Source: Streptomyces globisporus (GTDB lineage: Bacteria > Actinomycetota > Actinomycetes > Streptomycetales > Streptomycetaceae). Taken from it: a stretch of DNA of 64,000 nt. Under the pieces are notes generated by a model. It was not told the origin of the DNA. It did not search any database and was given only the letters and a program-made list of their open reading frames with translations. The translations under genes and the position numbers were made by a program. Position 1 is the first letter of the stretch. Every line of letters begins with the position of its first letter. Location: assembly GCF_003501885.1 (NCBI RefSeq), contig NZ_QWFA01000007.1, forward strand, positions 1-64,000, given 5' to 3'. Positions 18,245 to 26,238 of this stretch are shown here, in pieces.

Positions 18245-18295
18245 GTGAAGGGGCCGGTCCGGCCGAGAAGCTCTCGGCCGGACCGGCCCCTTCAC
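18245..18295 (+). terminator. Perfect 24 bp hairpin after the phosphatase gene
   Basis: Arms 18245-18268 and 18272-18295 are perfectly complementary and leave a 3 nt loop (AGC). It lies 20 bp after the phosphatase stop codon and 18 bp after the convergent hypothetical gene, so it can serve both. Confidence 0.85.
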
Positions 18296-18313
18296 ACGGT
18301 CGTACGAACCCCC

Positions 18314-18841
18314 TCACAGGCGTACGAGGCGCTCCGTCAGGTCACGGTAGTGCTGAAGGGCGATCCGCAGATCCTCGGTGTCCGCCCCGGAGCCCGCGCC
18401 GCTTCCGTCCTTCCCCGAGCGCAGCCGCCGCCCGCGTTCCGCCAGGGCGGCTCCCAGGTCCGCCACGACCTCCTCGAACGTGGCGTCGGCGTCCCGTACC
18501 GCCCGGTACGGGTCTTCCACGAATCCGGTCACCGCCTGTTGGATCCGGGTGGCGAAGGCCTCCTGCTCCGCGGGGGCGAACAGCGGGCTCCCGGGGTGCG
18601 GTCCGTTCTCGGCCGGCTTCCCCGCGGTGACCGGACCGGCTCCGGGGACCGTACGGCCGGAGGCGGCGCGGGGGTCCGCGGGCTGCCCGACCGCTTCCGT
18701 CTCCATGCCCGTGACCTTCCTCGGGGCCTGGTCGGGCGTGCCCGGGCGCCGGACGGGGGTACCCGTGTCAATGGGGTCGGCGCCCTCCGGAAGCCCGGCG
18801 GCGGAGGTCGGGTTCGTCCTGTCGTTCGGTATCCGCGTCAT
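18314..18841 (-). CDS. Hypothetical protein, disordered N-half, 175 aa
   Basis: The ATG at 18841 overlaps the stop codon of the preceding gene as ATGA, so the pair is translationally coupled. Residues 1-90 are Pro/Gly/Ala/Thr-rich and probably disordered. Residues ~90-175 form a helical domain (EQEAFATRIQQAVTGFVEDP; DATFEEVVADLGAALAERGR; IALQHYRDLTERLVRL) with no catalytic motif. There is no signal peptide or membrane helix. Function unknown; coupling suggests it works with the membrane-anchored upstream product. Confidence 0.7.
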   Translation of the reverse strand: MTRIPNDRTNPTSAAGLPEGADPIDTGTPVRRPGTPDQAPRKVTGMETEAVGQPADPRAASGRTVPGAGPVTAGKPAENGPHPGSPLFAPAEQEAFATRIQQAVTGFVEDPYRAVRDADATFEEVVADLGAALAERGRRLRSGKDGSGAGSGADTEDLRIALQHYRDLTERLVRL

Positions 18842-19419
18842 GATGTGCCGCGTCCCTTCACCAGATGCCGGTTGCCGTGTTCACGCCCCGACGGGCCGCC
18901 CGCGAGCAGGGCGTCGAAGAGCTTGCGGGCCTCGATGAGGGCCTCACGCCTCTCCTCCGTGCTCGCGTCCCCGCGCCGCGCCGTGTGCACCCGGCGGTAG
19001 CCGTCGACGTGGGCTGCGTGGTGGACGGAGAGCGCGTCCGTACGGTCCTCGAAGTCGTCGCCGTCCGGGAAGCCGCGCTCGCGCGACAGGTCGGCCAGCA
19101 GCGCGTCGGCCTCGGTGAGGGAGCGCTCCGGCGATTCGACGAACAGTTCCTGGGCGCCGGCCCAGCGGGCGGCGTAGCGCGCGCGGGCCTCCTCGGTCAG
19201 CGGGCGCTCCTCGATGGCCCCGTGCCGCTTCACCCGATCGCCGAGCTCCTGCTCGGCCGCCTCGGTGTCGCCGCCGTGCCGGGCGACCACCCGGTCGTAC
19301 TCCGGGCCGAAGCGGCTGCGCAGCCCCCGGCCGCCGCCGGCGAGGCGCCCCCGCAGCAGGAGGAACGCGGCGACGGCCGCCACGGCGACCACGGCGATGA
19401 TGATGATCGCTGTCGTCAC
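18838..19419 (-). CDS. Membrane-anchored hypothetical protein with charged helical domain
   Basis: This is a 193-residue protein from GTG 19419 (VTTAIIIIAVVAVAAVAAFL). A GTG five codons further up (19434) is possible, but GGTGGGGG is better placed for 19419. Residues 3-22 are one membrane helix, with the rest cytoplasmic: a FGPEYDRVVARHG motif and repeated Glu/Arg-rich helices, then a C-terminal DALLAGGPSGREHGNRHL. The FGPEYDRVV segment recurs in many actinobacterial membrane proteins of unknown role. It is first in a two-gene coupled unit with the gene ending at 18314. Confidence 0.75.
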   Translation of the reverse strand: MTTAIIIIAVVAVAAVAAFLLLRGRLAGGGRGLRSRFGPEYDRVVARHGGDTEAAEQELGDRVKRHGAIEERPLTEEARARYAARWAGAQELFVESPERSLTEADALLADLSRERGFPDGDDFEDRTDALSVHHAAHVDGYRRVHTARRGDASTEERREALIEARKLFDALLAGGPSGREHGNRHLVKGRGTS

Positions 19420-19638
19420 GGCTACCGCCCCCACCGTTCATCGCCCGGTACGTAGCTCTGCTGTCGCACAGTGGTCAACCCCTTTCGGTCCGGGCCCGGC
19501 GCCAATCGCCGGACGGCGTGCTGGAGTTCGTGTACCCCCGGATCCCCGTTCGAGGCAGCCGCCCGCGACGGAAGGCTCGGTGTGACGCCCTGTGTAGGGT
19601 GAGAACGTCGGATCGGCAGCAGACCGGAGGGGCACGCG

Positions 19639-20043
19639 ATGACGGAGCGCAAACCACCGGGGGTCAGCTTCGAGTCCTGGGTCGACCGGCAGATCCACGA
19701 GGCGCAGGAGCGCGGCGACTTCTCCCGGCTCCCGGGCTTCGGCAAACCGATCGCCGGCCTGGAACGCCCGTACGACGAGGCCTGGTGGATCAAACAGAAG
19801 ATGCAGCGGGAGGGCGTGTCGATGCTGCCGCCCGCGCTGGCCCTGCGCAAAGAGGCGGAGGACGTCCCCGCCGCGGTGGCCGCGGCCCGCACCGAGTCCG
19901 AGGTGCGGCGCATCCTGACCGAGGTGAACGAGAAGATCGATCGGGCCGTCACGATGCCCCCCGAGGGCCCGCCGCTGCGCCTCAAGCCCTTCGACGTCGA
20001 GGCGACCGTCCGCCGCTGGCGCGAGGAGCACCGCCCCGCCTGA
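19639..20043 (+). CDS. DUF1992 / DnaJ-homologue subfamily C member 28 domain protein
   Basis: This is a 134-residue cytoplasmic protein starting at ATG 19639 behind GGAGGGG. It carries the DUF1992 pattern: SWVDRQIHEAQERGDFSRLP, then GFGKPI, then a WWIKQKMQREG helix and a C-terminal VRRWREEHR. This domain is also found in eukaryotic DNAJC28, but no J domain is present here. Function is unknown. It is monocistronic, and the next gene has its own probable leaderless promoter. Confidence 0.88.
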   Translation: MTERKPPGVSFESWVDRQIHEAQERGDFSRLPGFGKPIAGLERPYDEAWWIKQKMQREGVSMLPPALALRKEAEDVPAAVAAARTESEVRRILTEVNEKIDRAVTMPPEGPPLRLKPFDVEATVRRWREEHRPA

Positions 20044-20065
20044 GACCCGCCACGGGGCGGTGCCC

Positions 20066-20077
20066 GATAATCGCCGT
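20066..20077 (+). promoter_or_regulatory. -10 element of the GNAT gene, leaderless type
   Basis: GATAAT (20066-20071) ends 6 nt before the ATG at 20078, with no ribosome site in between. This supports 20078 as the start and a leaderless transcript. A TGAGAC at 20041-20046 is a weak -35 with a 19 nt spacer. Confidence 0.45.
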
Positions 20078-20596
20078 ATGCAACCGGGCGGCGCAGGACG
20101 ACGAGACGGGCGCGCCCCACGGCGTGCCGACGTGGTGATCCGCCGGGCCGTGGCGCGCGACGCCGCCCGACTGACCCGGCTGGTCCGCACGTCACGCGCC
20201 TACGAGGGCCCGTACGCCCCGATGGTCGCGGGCTACCGGGTCGGACCGGACTACATCGAGGCGCACCGTGTCTTCGTCGCCGCGGACGACGCCACGGGCC
20301 AGGTGCTCGGCTTCTACGCGCTGCTCCTCGACCCGCCCGAACTGGACCTGATGTTCGTCGCCGACGCCGCCCAGGGGCTCGGCATCGGCCGACTGCTCGC
20401 CGCGCATCTGCGCGAGGAGGCCCGCGGCGCCGGGCTCACGGGCGTCCGGATCATCTCCCACCCGCCCGCCGAGGGCTTCTACCGGAGCATCGGCGCCGCG
20501 CCCGTCGGTACGGTCCGGGCGCGCCCGCCGGCGGTGATGTGGGACCGCCCCGAACTCCTGCTCCCGGTGCCGGTCAGCCGCCGTACGGGCGAGTGA
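20078..20596 (+). CDS. GNAT family N-acetyltransferase
   Basis: This is a 172-residue cytoplasmic acetyltransferase of unknown substrate. The core GNAT motif A is LMFVADAAQGLGIGRLLAAH (acetyl-CoA pyrophosphate loop QGLGIG), followed by motif B with GFYRSIGAAP. The start at ATG 20078 is favoured by the GATAAT element. A GTG at 20060 and a GTG at 20132, which would remove a basic 18-residue tail, are alternatives. The last 23 bp overlap the convergent VOC gene. Confidence 0.85.
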   Translation: MQPGGAGRRDGRAPRRADVVIRRAVARDAARLTRLVRTSRAYEGPYAPMVAGYRVGPDYIEAHRVFVAADDATGQVLGFYALLLDPPELDLMFVADAAQGLGIGRLLAAHLREEARGAGLTGVRIISHPPAEGFYRSIGAAPVGTVRARPPAVMWDRPELLLPVPVSRRTGE

Positions 20597-20954
20597 TCAG
20601 CTCCAGCCAATGACCGCCGGGATCGGGGAAGTACACGCCCCGCCCGCCGTCATTGCGGTTGATCTCGCCGGGGTGCTTCCGATGGGGATCGGCGTAGAAC
20701 TCGATTCCCAGCGCCTGGATCTTCGCGAACGCGGAGTCGAACTCCGCCTCCGAGATGAGGAAGGCGTAGTGCTGCGGGGTGATCGAATCGGCGGAAATCG
20801 TCGCGAAATCCAGCGTGACGCTGTTCGCGAGAACGACCGGAATGAACGGACCCCACTCCTCGCCGACCGTCAGATCCAGCAGATCCGCGAAGAATTCGGC
20901 GGACTCGCGGTTGTCCTTGCAATGGACGATGGTGTGGTTCAACTCGACTGACAC
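20574..20954 (-). CDS. VOC family (glyoxalase/bleomycin-resistance-like) protein
   Basis: This 126-residue single-domain protein starts at GTG 20954 behind GGAGG. It has the paired beta-alpha-beta-beta-beta modules of the vicinal-oxygen-chelate fold: NHTIVHCKDNRESAEFFADL with His7, then FIPVVLANSVTLDF, then HYAFLISEAEF, and the C-terminal metal-site segment GVYFPDPGGHWLELI. The His and Glu positions needed for a metal site are present. The substrate cannot be told; relatives include dioxygenases and fosfomycin- or bleomycin-resistance proteins. It overlaps the end of the GNAT gene by 23 bp. Confidence 0.88.
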   Translation of the reverse strand: MSVELNHTIVHCKDNRESAEFFADLLDLTVGEEWGPFIPVVLANSVTLDFATISADSITPQHYAFLISEAEFDSAFAKIQALGIEFYADPHRKHPGEINRNDGGRGVYFPDPGGHWLELITRPYGG

Positions 20955-21162
20955 GGTGGAATGCCTCCAACGGGCATCTCACGGGCTACCTCCACGCCTC
21001 ACCCGGCCGGTGACCGACGCGCGATGCCCTGCGACGATCCTAGACGCGCCGCACAGCCAGGTCGAGCGCGTTCGGATTGGCCCCGCGCCGCCGGGGCACC
21101 CGTAGTCCCGGATCGAACGTGTGTCTAAGCGCCCCGATCGGGTCGAGACGAGGAGAACACCG

Positions 21163-21702
21163 ATGACGGAGACCCATGGCAGAGGCCGGGAGGAGACCCA
21201 GGATGAGCGGGCGGACCGGCAGTGGTCCGAACTCCTCCAGGAACTGCGCGTCGCGCAGACCGGGGTGCAGATCCTGTTCGGCTTCCTGCTCGCGGTGGTC
21301 TTCCAGTCACGGTTCGAGGACCTGGGGGACGTCGACCGGAACATCTACGTGGCGACCGTGATGCTGGGCTCCGCGACCGCGGCGGCGCTCATCGGCCCCG
21401 TCTCGTACCATCGGCTGCTCACCGGCCGCCGGATGAAGCCCGAGACGGTGATCTGGGCCTCGCGGATGACCGTCCTCGGCCTGGTGCTCCTCTTCTGCAC
21501 CATGTGCTCGGCGCTGCTGCTGATCATGCGTGTGGCCCTGCACAACGAGACGGCCCTGTGGCTGGTCGGCGGGATGGCTCTGTGGTTCCTGGCCTGTTGG
21601 TTCGTCTTCCCGGTGTGGGCCATCGCCAAGGGACGTTCCGGCCCGCGCGAGAGCGACACGGACGGCAGGGGCGACAGCGGGGACCGGGAGCGCGACGCCT
21701 AG
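21163..21702 (+). CDS. DUF6328 family membrane protein
   Basis: This 179-residue integral membrane protein starts at ATG 21163 behind GAGGAG. A charged N-terminus with ELLQELRVAQTGVQILFGF leads into four membrane helices (about residues 37-55, 62-82, 98-124 and 130-150). The C-terminal tail is acidic and disordered (ESDTDGRGDSGD). The LQELRVAQTGVQILFGFLL motif is the DUF6328 signature. No function has been assigned to the family. It is convergent with the next gene, 6 bp apart. Confidence 0.85.
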   Translation: MTETHGRGREETQDERADRQWSELLQELRVAQTGVQILFGFLLAVVFQSRFEDLGDVDRNIYVATVMLGSATAAALIGPVSYHRLLTGRRMKPETVIWASRMTVLGLVLLFCTMCSALLLIMRVALHNETALWLVGGMALWFLACWFVFPVWAIAKGRSGPRESDTDGRGDSGDRERDA

Positions 21703-21708
21703 GGGCTG

Positions 21709-22521
21709 TCAGGCCGGGCTGCGAACATCGGTCACCGCGAACAGCGCGCCGTCCGGATCGCGCAGCGTGACCTCGGTGCCTTCGAAACCGGTGCGGTCCT
21801 CCACGAGGGTGCCGCCGTGCTGCTCCGCCGCTGCGACCGTCTCCGCGAGGTCCGCCACCGGGAACTGGACCAGCCAGTGCGGGCGCACCAGCGGGTCGGC
21901 CGCGGCCTCCACGGCCCCGGAACTGATCCGGGCCAGCGGTTGGCCCTCGCACCGCACGATGACCTCCTCGCCCTCGTACGCGACATCGCAGCCCCCGGGC
22001 CGCCCGCTCGCCCAGTCGAGCACCTCGCCGTAGAAGATCGCCGCGTCGAAGGCGTTCCGGGTCCGCAGCCGCAGCCAGGAGTGGGCATGGTCGGCGGGGG
22101 CCGGCGGCGACGTGGAGGGTTCGGTGCGCTCCCACAGGCCGAAGGTCGCCCCGTCCCGGTCCGAGGCCAGCACCCCGCGCCCCTTGCCGAGCGTCAGCGG
22201 GCCCACCGCCACCGTCCCGCTGCGCTCGCGGATCCGGGCGGCGGCCACGTTCGCGTCCTCGACCGAGAAGTACGGCGTCCAGGCCACCGCGACCTGGAAC
22301 GCCGAGGAGACGGCGAAGAGGCCGGCCACCGGGACCTGACCGCGGTAGGCGACCGAGAAGTCGGACCCGAGCCGCCCGGGGCGGAACGACCAGCCCAGGA
22401 CCTGGGAGTAGAACCGCTCGGCGGTCTCCCGGTGCCGCGTCATGAGGGTGACCCAGCACGGTGCGGCCGGCCCCGTCAGAGGCGCTGCCGAGGAGGCCGT
22501 ACGGGGATCGCTTCCGGTCAT
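21709..22521 (-). CDS. Two-domain VOC family protein
   Basis: This is a 270-residue protein with two tandem glyoxalase-fold domains (~18-130 and ~143-265). It starts at ATG 22521. The first domain has PCWVTLMTRHRETAERFYSQ and VLGWSFRPG; the second has SWLRLRTRNAFDAAIFYGEV and ends TLRDPDGALFAVTDV. The layout matches the actinobacterial 'hydroxylase' group related to mycobacterial CFP-30B. It is probably cytosolic; the substrate is unknown. It has no operon partner on this strand within close range. Confidence 0.88.
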   Translation of the reverse strand: MTGSDPRTASSAAPLTGPAAPCWVTLMTRHRETAERFYSQVLGWSFRPGRLGSDFSVAYRGQVPVAGLFAVSSAFQVAVAWTPYFSVEDANVAAARIRERSGTVAVGPLTLGKGRGVLASDRDGATFGLWERTEPSTSPPAPADHAHSWLRLRTRNAFDAAIFYGEVLDWASGRPGGCDVAYEGEEVIVRCEGQPLARISSGAVEAAADPLVRPHWLVQFPVADLAETVAAAEQHGGTLVEDRTGFEGTEVTLRDPDGALFAVTDVRSPA

Positions 22522-22630
22522 GGTCCACTGCCTTCGTCGGGGAGCGGCGTCCTGCCCGGCCGCTGCGGTCCAGCAACCAGCCTCGACCGGCCCGCCCGGT
22601 CCCGCAACGCGGGCCGCACGCCGGGCCGGG

Positions 22631-23545
22631 TCACAGCCCGGCGCGCGGCGGGGCGTTCGTGACGTCGAGGAACACCTGGTCGGCCTGCGGCCACCGGTCG
22701 GCCATCGCCTCCCTGATGCGCATCGAGACCTCCTCGATGCGCTCGCTGTCGATGCCGGGGGCGAGGTCGATCCGGGCGGCCACCAGGACCGAGTCCATGC
22801 CGAGGCGCATCGTGAGCAGCTCGGCGACGTTGTCGATCTCGCTCTGGCGCATCAGGAAGCCCACGAGATCACGGCGCAGCTCCGGATCGACGGCCTCGCC
22901 GATCAGCTGGTCGCGAGCGTCCCGTCCGAGCCGGAAGGCCACGTACACGAGCAGCAGTCCGATCCCCAGCGAGGCCGCCGCCTCCCACACCACACTGCCG
23001 GTGGCGAGATGCAGGCCCATGCCCCCCATCGCCAGGGTCACGCCGAGAACCGCCGTGCTGTCCTCGGCGATGACGGTGCGCAGGGCCGGGTCCAGCGAGC
23101 CGCGCTTCTCGCCGCGCGCCTGGTGCAGGGCCCGCGTGAGGGAGGTGGCCTCGGCGACGAAGGCGACGCCGAGGACGATCAGCCCCGCCGTGTAGCCCTC
23201 GGGCGACTCCTGGTCGTCCCGGCGCAGCGCGGAGAACCCCTGGTAGAACGAGAAACAACCGCCCATCACGAAGATCCCGACAGCGGCCAGCAGCGCCCAG
23301 AAGAAGCGCTCCTTGCCGTATCCGAACGGATGGCGGGCGTCGGCGGGACGGCGGCTGCGCCGGAGCGCGGCGAGGAGGAACACTTCGTTGAGGCTGTCGG
23401 CGACCGAGTGGGCGGCCTCCGACAACAGGGCGGGGGAGCCGGAGGCCAGTCCGCCCACGGTCTTGGCCGCCGCGATCACGAGGTTGGCCGCGAGCGCGAC
23501 CAGGACCGTGAGACGAGTACGTCGGTCGGCGGCCGAGCCGGCCAT
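22631..23545 (-). CDS. Cation diffusion facilitator (CDF) family transporter
   Basis: This 304-residue inner-membrane metal/proton antiporter expels divalent cations such as Zn, Co, Fe or Mn. The ATG at 23545 follows AGGAGG by 5 nt. Six membrane helices are visible, with the TM2 signature SGSPALLSEAAHSVADSLNE (metal ligands expected at His and Asp) and TM5 residues around AVLGVTLAMGG. The C-terminal ~90 residues form the cytoplasmic regulatory domain (IDNVAELLTMRLGMDSVLVA). Metal preference cannot be read from the sequence. It is followed by no partner; the next gene upstream on the same strand is a DUF6479 protein 68 bp away. Confidence 0.93.
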   Translation of the reverse strand: MAGSAADRRTRLTVLVALAANLVIAAAKTVGGLASGSPALLSEAAHSVADSLNEVFLLAALRRSRRPADARHPFGYGKERFFWALLAAVGIFVMGGCFSFYQGFSALRRDDQESPEGYTAGLIVLGVAFVAEATSLTRALHQARGEKRGSLDPALRTVIAEDSTAVLGVTLAMGGMGLHLATGSVVWEAAASLGIGLLLVYVAFRLGRDARDQLIGEAVDPELRRDLVGFLMRQSEIDNVAELLTMRLGMDSVLVAARIDLAPGIDSERIEEVSMRIREAMADRWPQADQVFLDVTNAPPRAGL

Positions 23546-23612
23546 GACAACCTCCTGGACCTCCTGGGCAGAGGGGGCCTGCGTGCCGCCCCCCCCGGGG
23601 GGCACGGGCGGG

Positions 23613-23954
23613 TCAGCCGCGGGGCTGCTCCTCGTCGGGCGGCAGCGGGCCGTTGCCGTGGTCCTTCAGCTCGTACGGCGACAGCGCGTGGCCGTCCTCG
23701 GGGAAGCGGTCGGAGGAATGCGGGTCGGTCTGCTCGATGTGCGTACGCCGCTCGGGCTTCGTCGGCTGCTCATGGGGCTGGGGCGGCGGCGGCTCGGCGT
23801 CGTGCTTGCGCTTGCTGAGGAGGAACCCACCGATCAGCAGGGCCACGACGGCCAGCGCCACGACGCCCATGAAAATCCCCAGAGCCCCCGTGCCGTCCGC
23901 GAGCGGGACCTCGGCGGGCGCATCGACCGCATTGACTGCCTTCAGAACATCCAT
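23613..23954 (-). CDS. DUF6479 family single-pass membrane protein
   Basis: This is a 113-residue Streptomyces protein. Residues ~24-46 (LGIFMGVVALAVVALLIGGF) are one membrane helix, followed by SKRKHD, a proline-rich stretch and the conserved ERRTHIEQ and ALSPYELKDHGN segments. Function unknown. No ribosome site precedes ATG 23954. A SigB-like promoter ends 9 nt upstream, suggesting a very short or absent leader. It sits 67 bp upstream of the CDF transporter gene and could be cotranscribed with it. Confidence 0.82.
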   Translation of the reverse strand: MDVLKAVNAVDAPAEVPLADGTGALGIFMGVVALAVVALLIGGFLLSKRKHDAEPPPPQPHEQPTKPERRTHIEQTDPHSSDRFPEDGHALSPYELKDHGNGPLPPDEEQPRG

Positions 23955-23963
23955 GTCATCCGC

Positions 23964-23988
23964 ATACCCCGAGAGAAGGGCATCAGTC
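23964..23988 (-). promoter_or_regulatory. SigB-type promoter candidate for the DUF6479 gene
   Basis: On the minus strand GACT, 15 nt and GGGTAT (23964-23969) fit the Streptomyces general-stress SigB consensus GNNT-N14-16-GGGTAY. The match is short and could be chance, but it lies just before the start codon in an A/T-richer patch. Confidence 0.35.
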
Positions 23989-24108
23989 AGCTATTCACAG
24001 CAATTCATGTTTTATGGGTATCTCAGGGGAAACGCGTTTCAAGACCGCGAGTCAGGACAGCCCTCCTGCCCGCCCTCAGGAAGTTCAGACCCCCCGGAAG
24101 GAACCACG

Positions 24109-24498
24109 GTGAACAGCACCCCCGAGCAGAGCGGCGAGGAGCACCCGGCAGGCCGGGAGGTGGTGGTCTCGCTCAGCCGCTGCGACACCGAGGACGCCCG
24201 GACCGTGTTCGACGTACTCGCCACCGGCTTCGCCTCCGACCACCCGATGGGCGAGACCCCCGAGCAGACCTCCGGCCCCCGCCCGACCGTCTGGGTCACC
24301 ACCGTCGACGTGTCCGAACCGAAGGCCGACGCCACCCCCGCCCGCCTCACCGCACCGGTCACGGTGGACGCCCAGGGCGGCTACTGGGCCGTCGACCGGC
24401 TGCGTACCCACCTCACCGGGGCCTTCGCGGTGAGCGTCGTCGGCACCGCCGCCGGCGACCAGGAGCAGGAGGTCCGGCTGCGGCTGCAGAGCCGCTGA
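24109..24498 (+). CDS. Conserved hypothetical protein, 129 aa
   Basis: The GTG at 24109 follows GGAAGGA. The product is a small soluble acidic protein with an N-terminal VVVSLSRCDTEDARTVFDVL, an internal PTVWVTTVDVSE, and a C-terminal LTGAFAVSVVGTAAGDQEQE. I do not recognise the family and see no catalytic motif or export signal. It lies 84 bp upstream of the molybdenum oxidoreductase genes on the same strand and may share their transcript, but the gap contains its own spacing and the functional link is unproven. Confidence 0.7.
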   Translation: MNSTPEQSGEEHPAGREVVVSLSRCDTEDARTVFDVLATGFASDHPMGETPEQTSGPRPTVWVTTVDVSEPKADATPARLTAPVTVDAQGGYWAVDRLRTHLTGAFAVSVVGTAAGDQEQEVRLRLQSR

Positions 24499-24582
24499 CC
24501 GCCCGGACGAGGACACACCCGGAACACGACCGGAAAACCACCGGGGCGGGACCTGCCCCGCCGCGAAGCGAAAGGCGCGCGC

Positions 24583-25143
24583 ATGGACTCCCTCGCTCTC
24601 GGAGCGGACCTCGAACCGGAACCGGTCGTCGACGAACAATCCCCCGTGACCCTGTTCGTCAACGGCGAGGAGACGACGCTGACCGTCGACCACCGCGCCA
24701 CCGTCCTGGAGACGCTCCGGGAGCGCTTCGGCCTCACCGGGGCCAAGAAGGGCTGCGACCACGGCCAGTGCGGGGCCTGCACGGTCCTCGTCGACGGGCG
24801 GCGGATCAACAGCTGCCTGCTGCTCGCCGTCACCCAGGACGGCGCCACGATCACCACGGTGGAAGGGCTCGCCGACGGCGAGAGCCTGCACCCGCTGCAG
24901 CAGGCGTTCGTGGAGCGGGACGCCCTCCAGTGCGGCTTCTGCACCCCGGGCCAGATCTGCTCCGCCGTGGGCATGCTCGGCGAAGCCGCCGACGGGCACC
25001 CCTCGCACGTCACCCGGCCGGACACCGCGACCGGGCCGGTCGCGCTCGACGCCGACGAGATCCGGGAACGCATGAGCGGCAACCTGTGCCGGTGCGGGGC
25101 CTACCCCCGGATCGTCGAAGCCATCGAGGACGTGATCGAGTGA
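24583..25143 (+). CDS. paoA: Molybdenum aldehyde/xanthine oxidoreductase, [2Fe-2S] subunit
   Basis: This 186-residue electron-transfer subunit starts at ATG 24583 behind AAAGG. A plant-ferredoxin-type [2Fe-2S] domain carries Cys58, Cys63, Cys66 and Cys78 (GCDHGQCGACTVLVDG), and a helical [2Fe-2S] domain carries Cys117, Cys120, Cys169 and Cys171 (QCGFCTPGQICS, CRCGAYPRI). The layout matches YagT/PaoA, but unlike E. coli PaoA there is no twin-arginine signal; the N-terminus is acidic (MDSLALGADLEPEPVVDE), so the enzyme should be cytoplasmic. The TGA stop overlaps the GTG of the next gene (GTGA). Confidence 0.93.
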   Translation: MDSLALGADLEPEPVVDEQSPVTLFVNGEETTLTVDHRATVLETLRERFGLTGAKKGCDHGQCGACTVLVDGRRINSCLLLAVTQDGATITTVEGLADGESLHPLQQAFVERDALQCGFCTPGQICSAVGMLGEAADGHPSHVTRPDTATGPVALDADEIRERMSGNLCRCGAYPRIVEAIEDVIE

Positions 25144-26141
25144 AACCGTTCGGCTATGCGCGCCCCGCCTCCACCGACGAGGCCGTCCGGCTCTGCGCGG
25201 CCGGCCCCGGCGCCCGCTTCCTGGGCGGCGGCACCAATCTGGTGGACCTGATGAAGCTCGGCGTGGAGACGCCCCGGGTCCTCATCGACGTCTCCGGGCT
25301 GCCCCTGAACCGGGTGACCCGGACGGCGGACGGCGGCCTGAGCATCGGCGCCACCGTGCGCAACAGCGACCTCGCCGCCCACCCCGAGGTGACGGAGAAC
25401 TACCCGGCCCTGTCCCAGGCGCTGCTGGCCGGGGCGTCCGGCCAGCTCCGCAACGCCGCCACCACCGGCGGCAACCTGCTCCAGCGCACCCGGTGCCGCT
25501 ACTTCCAGGACGTCTCCAAGCCCTGCAACAAACGGCTCCCCGGATCCGGCTGCCCCGCGCTCGAAGGGACCCACCGCGACCTCGCGGTCCTCGGGCACTC
25601 GCCGGAGTGCGTGGCCACCAACCCGTCCGACATGGCCGTGGCCCTCGCCGCCCTGGACGCCACCGTCCTCCTCATCGGGCCCGAGGGTGAACGGGCCGTA
25701 CCGCTCACCGAATTCCACCGTCTGCCGGGGGAGAACCCCGACCAGGACACCGTGATCAGGCCCGGCGAGCTGATCACCGAGGTGGTGCTCCCGCCGCCGG
25801 CGCCCGGGGCGGCCTCCCGCTACCGCAAGGCCCGCGACCGGGCCAGTTTCGCCTTCGCGCTGGTCTCCGTCGCCGCCACGCTGCGGGTGGCGGCGGGCCG
25901 CGTGGAGCACGCCACGCTCGCCTTCGGCGGCGTCGCCCACCGGCCGTGGCGGGCCCGCAGGGCCGAGGCCGAACTGCGGGACGCTCCGGCCACCCCCGCG
26001 GCCTTCCAGCACGCCCTGATCGCCGAGCTGGCCGAGGCGCGGCCGCTGCGCGACAACGCGTTCAAGGTGGACCTCGCCCGCCGCCTCGCCCTGGACGTGC
26101 TCGGCGAACTCACCGAGCGGCAGCCGGTACGGACCGGCTGA
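25140..26141 (+). CDS. paoB: Molybdenum aldehyde/xanthine oxidoreductase, FAD subunit with [4Fe-4S] insertion
   Basis: This is a 333-residue FAD-binding subunit of the CO dehydrogenase medium-chain fold. The GTG at 25140 overlaps the previous stop codon. FAD motifs ARFLGGGTNLVDLMK and the TTGGNLLQRTRC loop are present. Four cysteines at 119, 129, 138 and 157 (CRYFQDVSKPC, GSGC, PEC) form the extra [4Fe-4S]-binding insertion typical of PaoB/YagS-type subunits and absent from ordinary xanthine dehydrogenase FAD subunits. It transfers electrons from the iron-sulfur centres to FAD and then to an external acceptor. The next gene follows after 97 bp. Confidence 0.93.
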   Translation: MKPFGYARPASTDEAVRLCAAGPGARFLGGGTNLVDLMKLGVETPRVLIDVSGLPLNRVTRTADGGLSIGATVRNSDLAAHPEVTENYPALSQALLAGASGQLRNAATTGGNLLQRTRCRYFQDVSKPCNKRLPGSGCPALEGTHRDLAVLGHSPECVATNPSDMAVALAALDATVLLIGPEGERAVPLTEFHRLPGENPDQDTVIRPGELITEVVLPPPAPGAASRYRKARDRASFAFALVSVAATLRVAAGRVEHATLAFGGVAHRPWRARRAEAELRDAPATPAAFQHALIAELAEARPLRDNAFKVDLARRLALDVLGELTERQPVRTG

Positions 26142-26238
26142 CCCCGCCAGGACCGGCTCGGCCCACCCGGACCGGCCGACCTCGCCGTCCCCGGGCAACG
26201 GCCGCCCTCCCGCACCACCGACCCCCGAGGATCCCGCC

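Noticed and set aside
24109-24498. Treating this gene as part of the Pao-like operon
   Set aside because: The gap of 84 bp is compatible with cotranscription, but the protein shows no link to molybdoenzymes, so I did not assign a role in that pathway.
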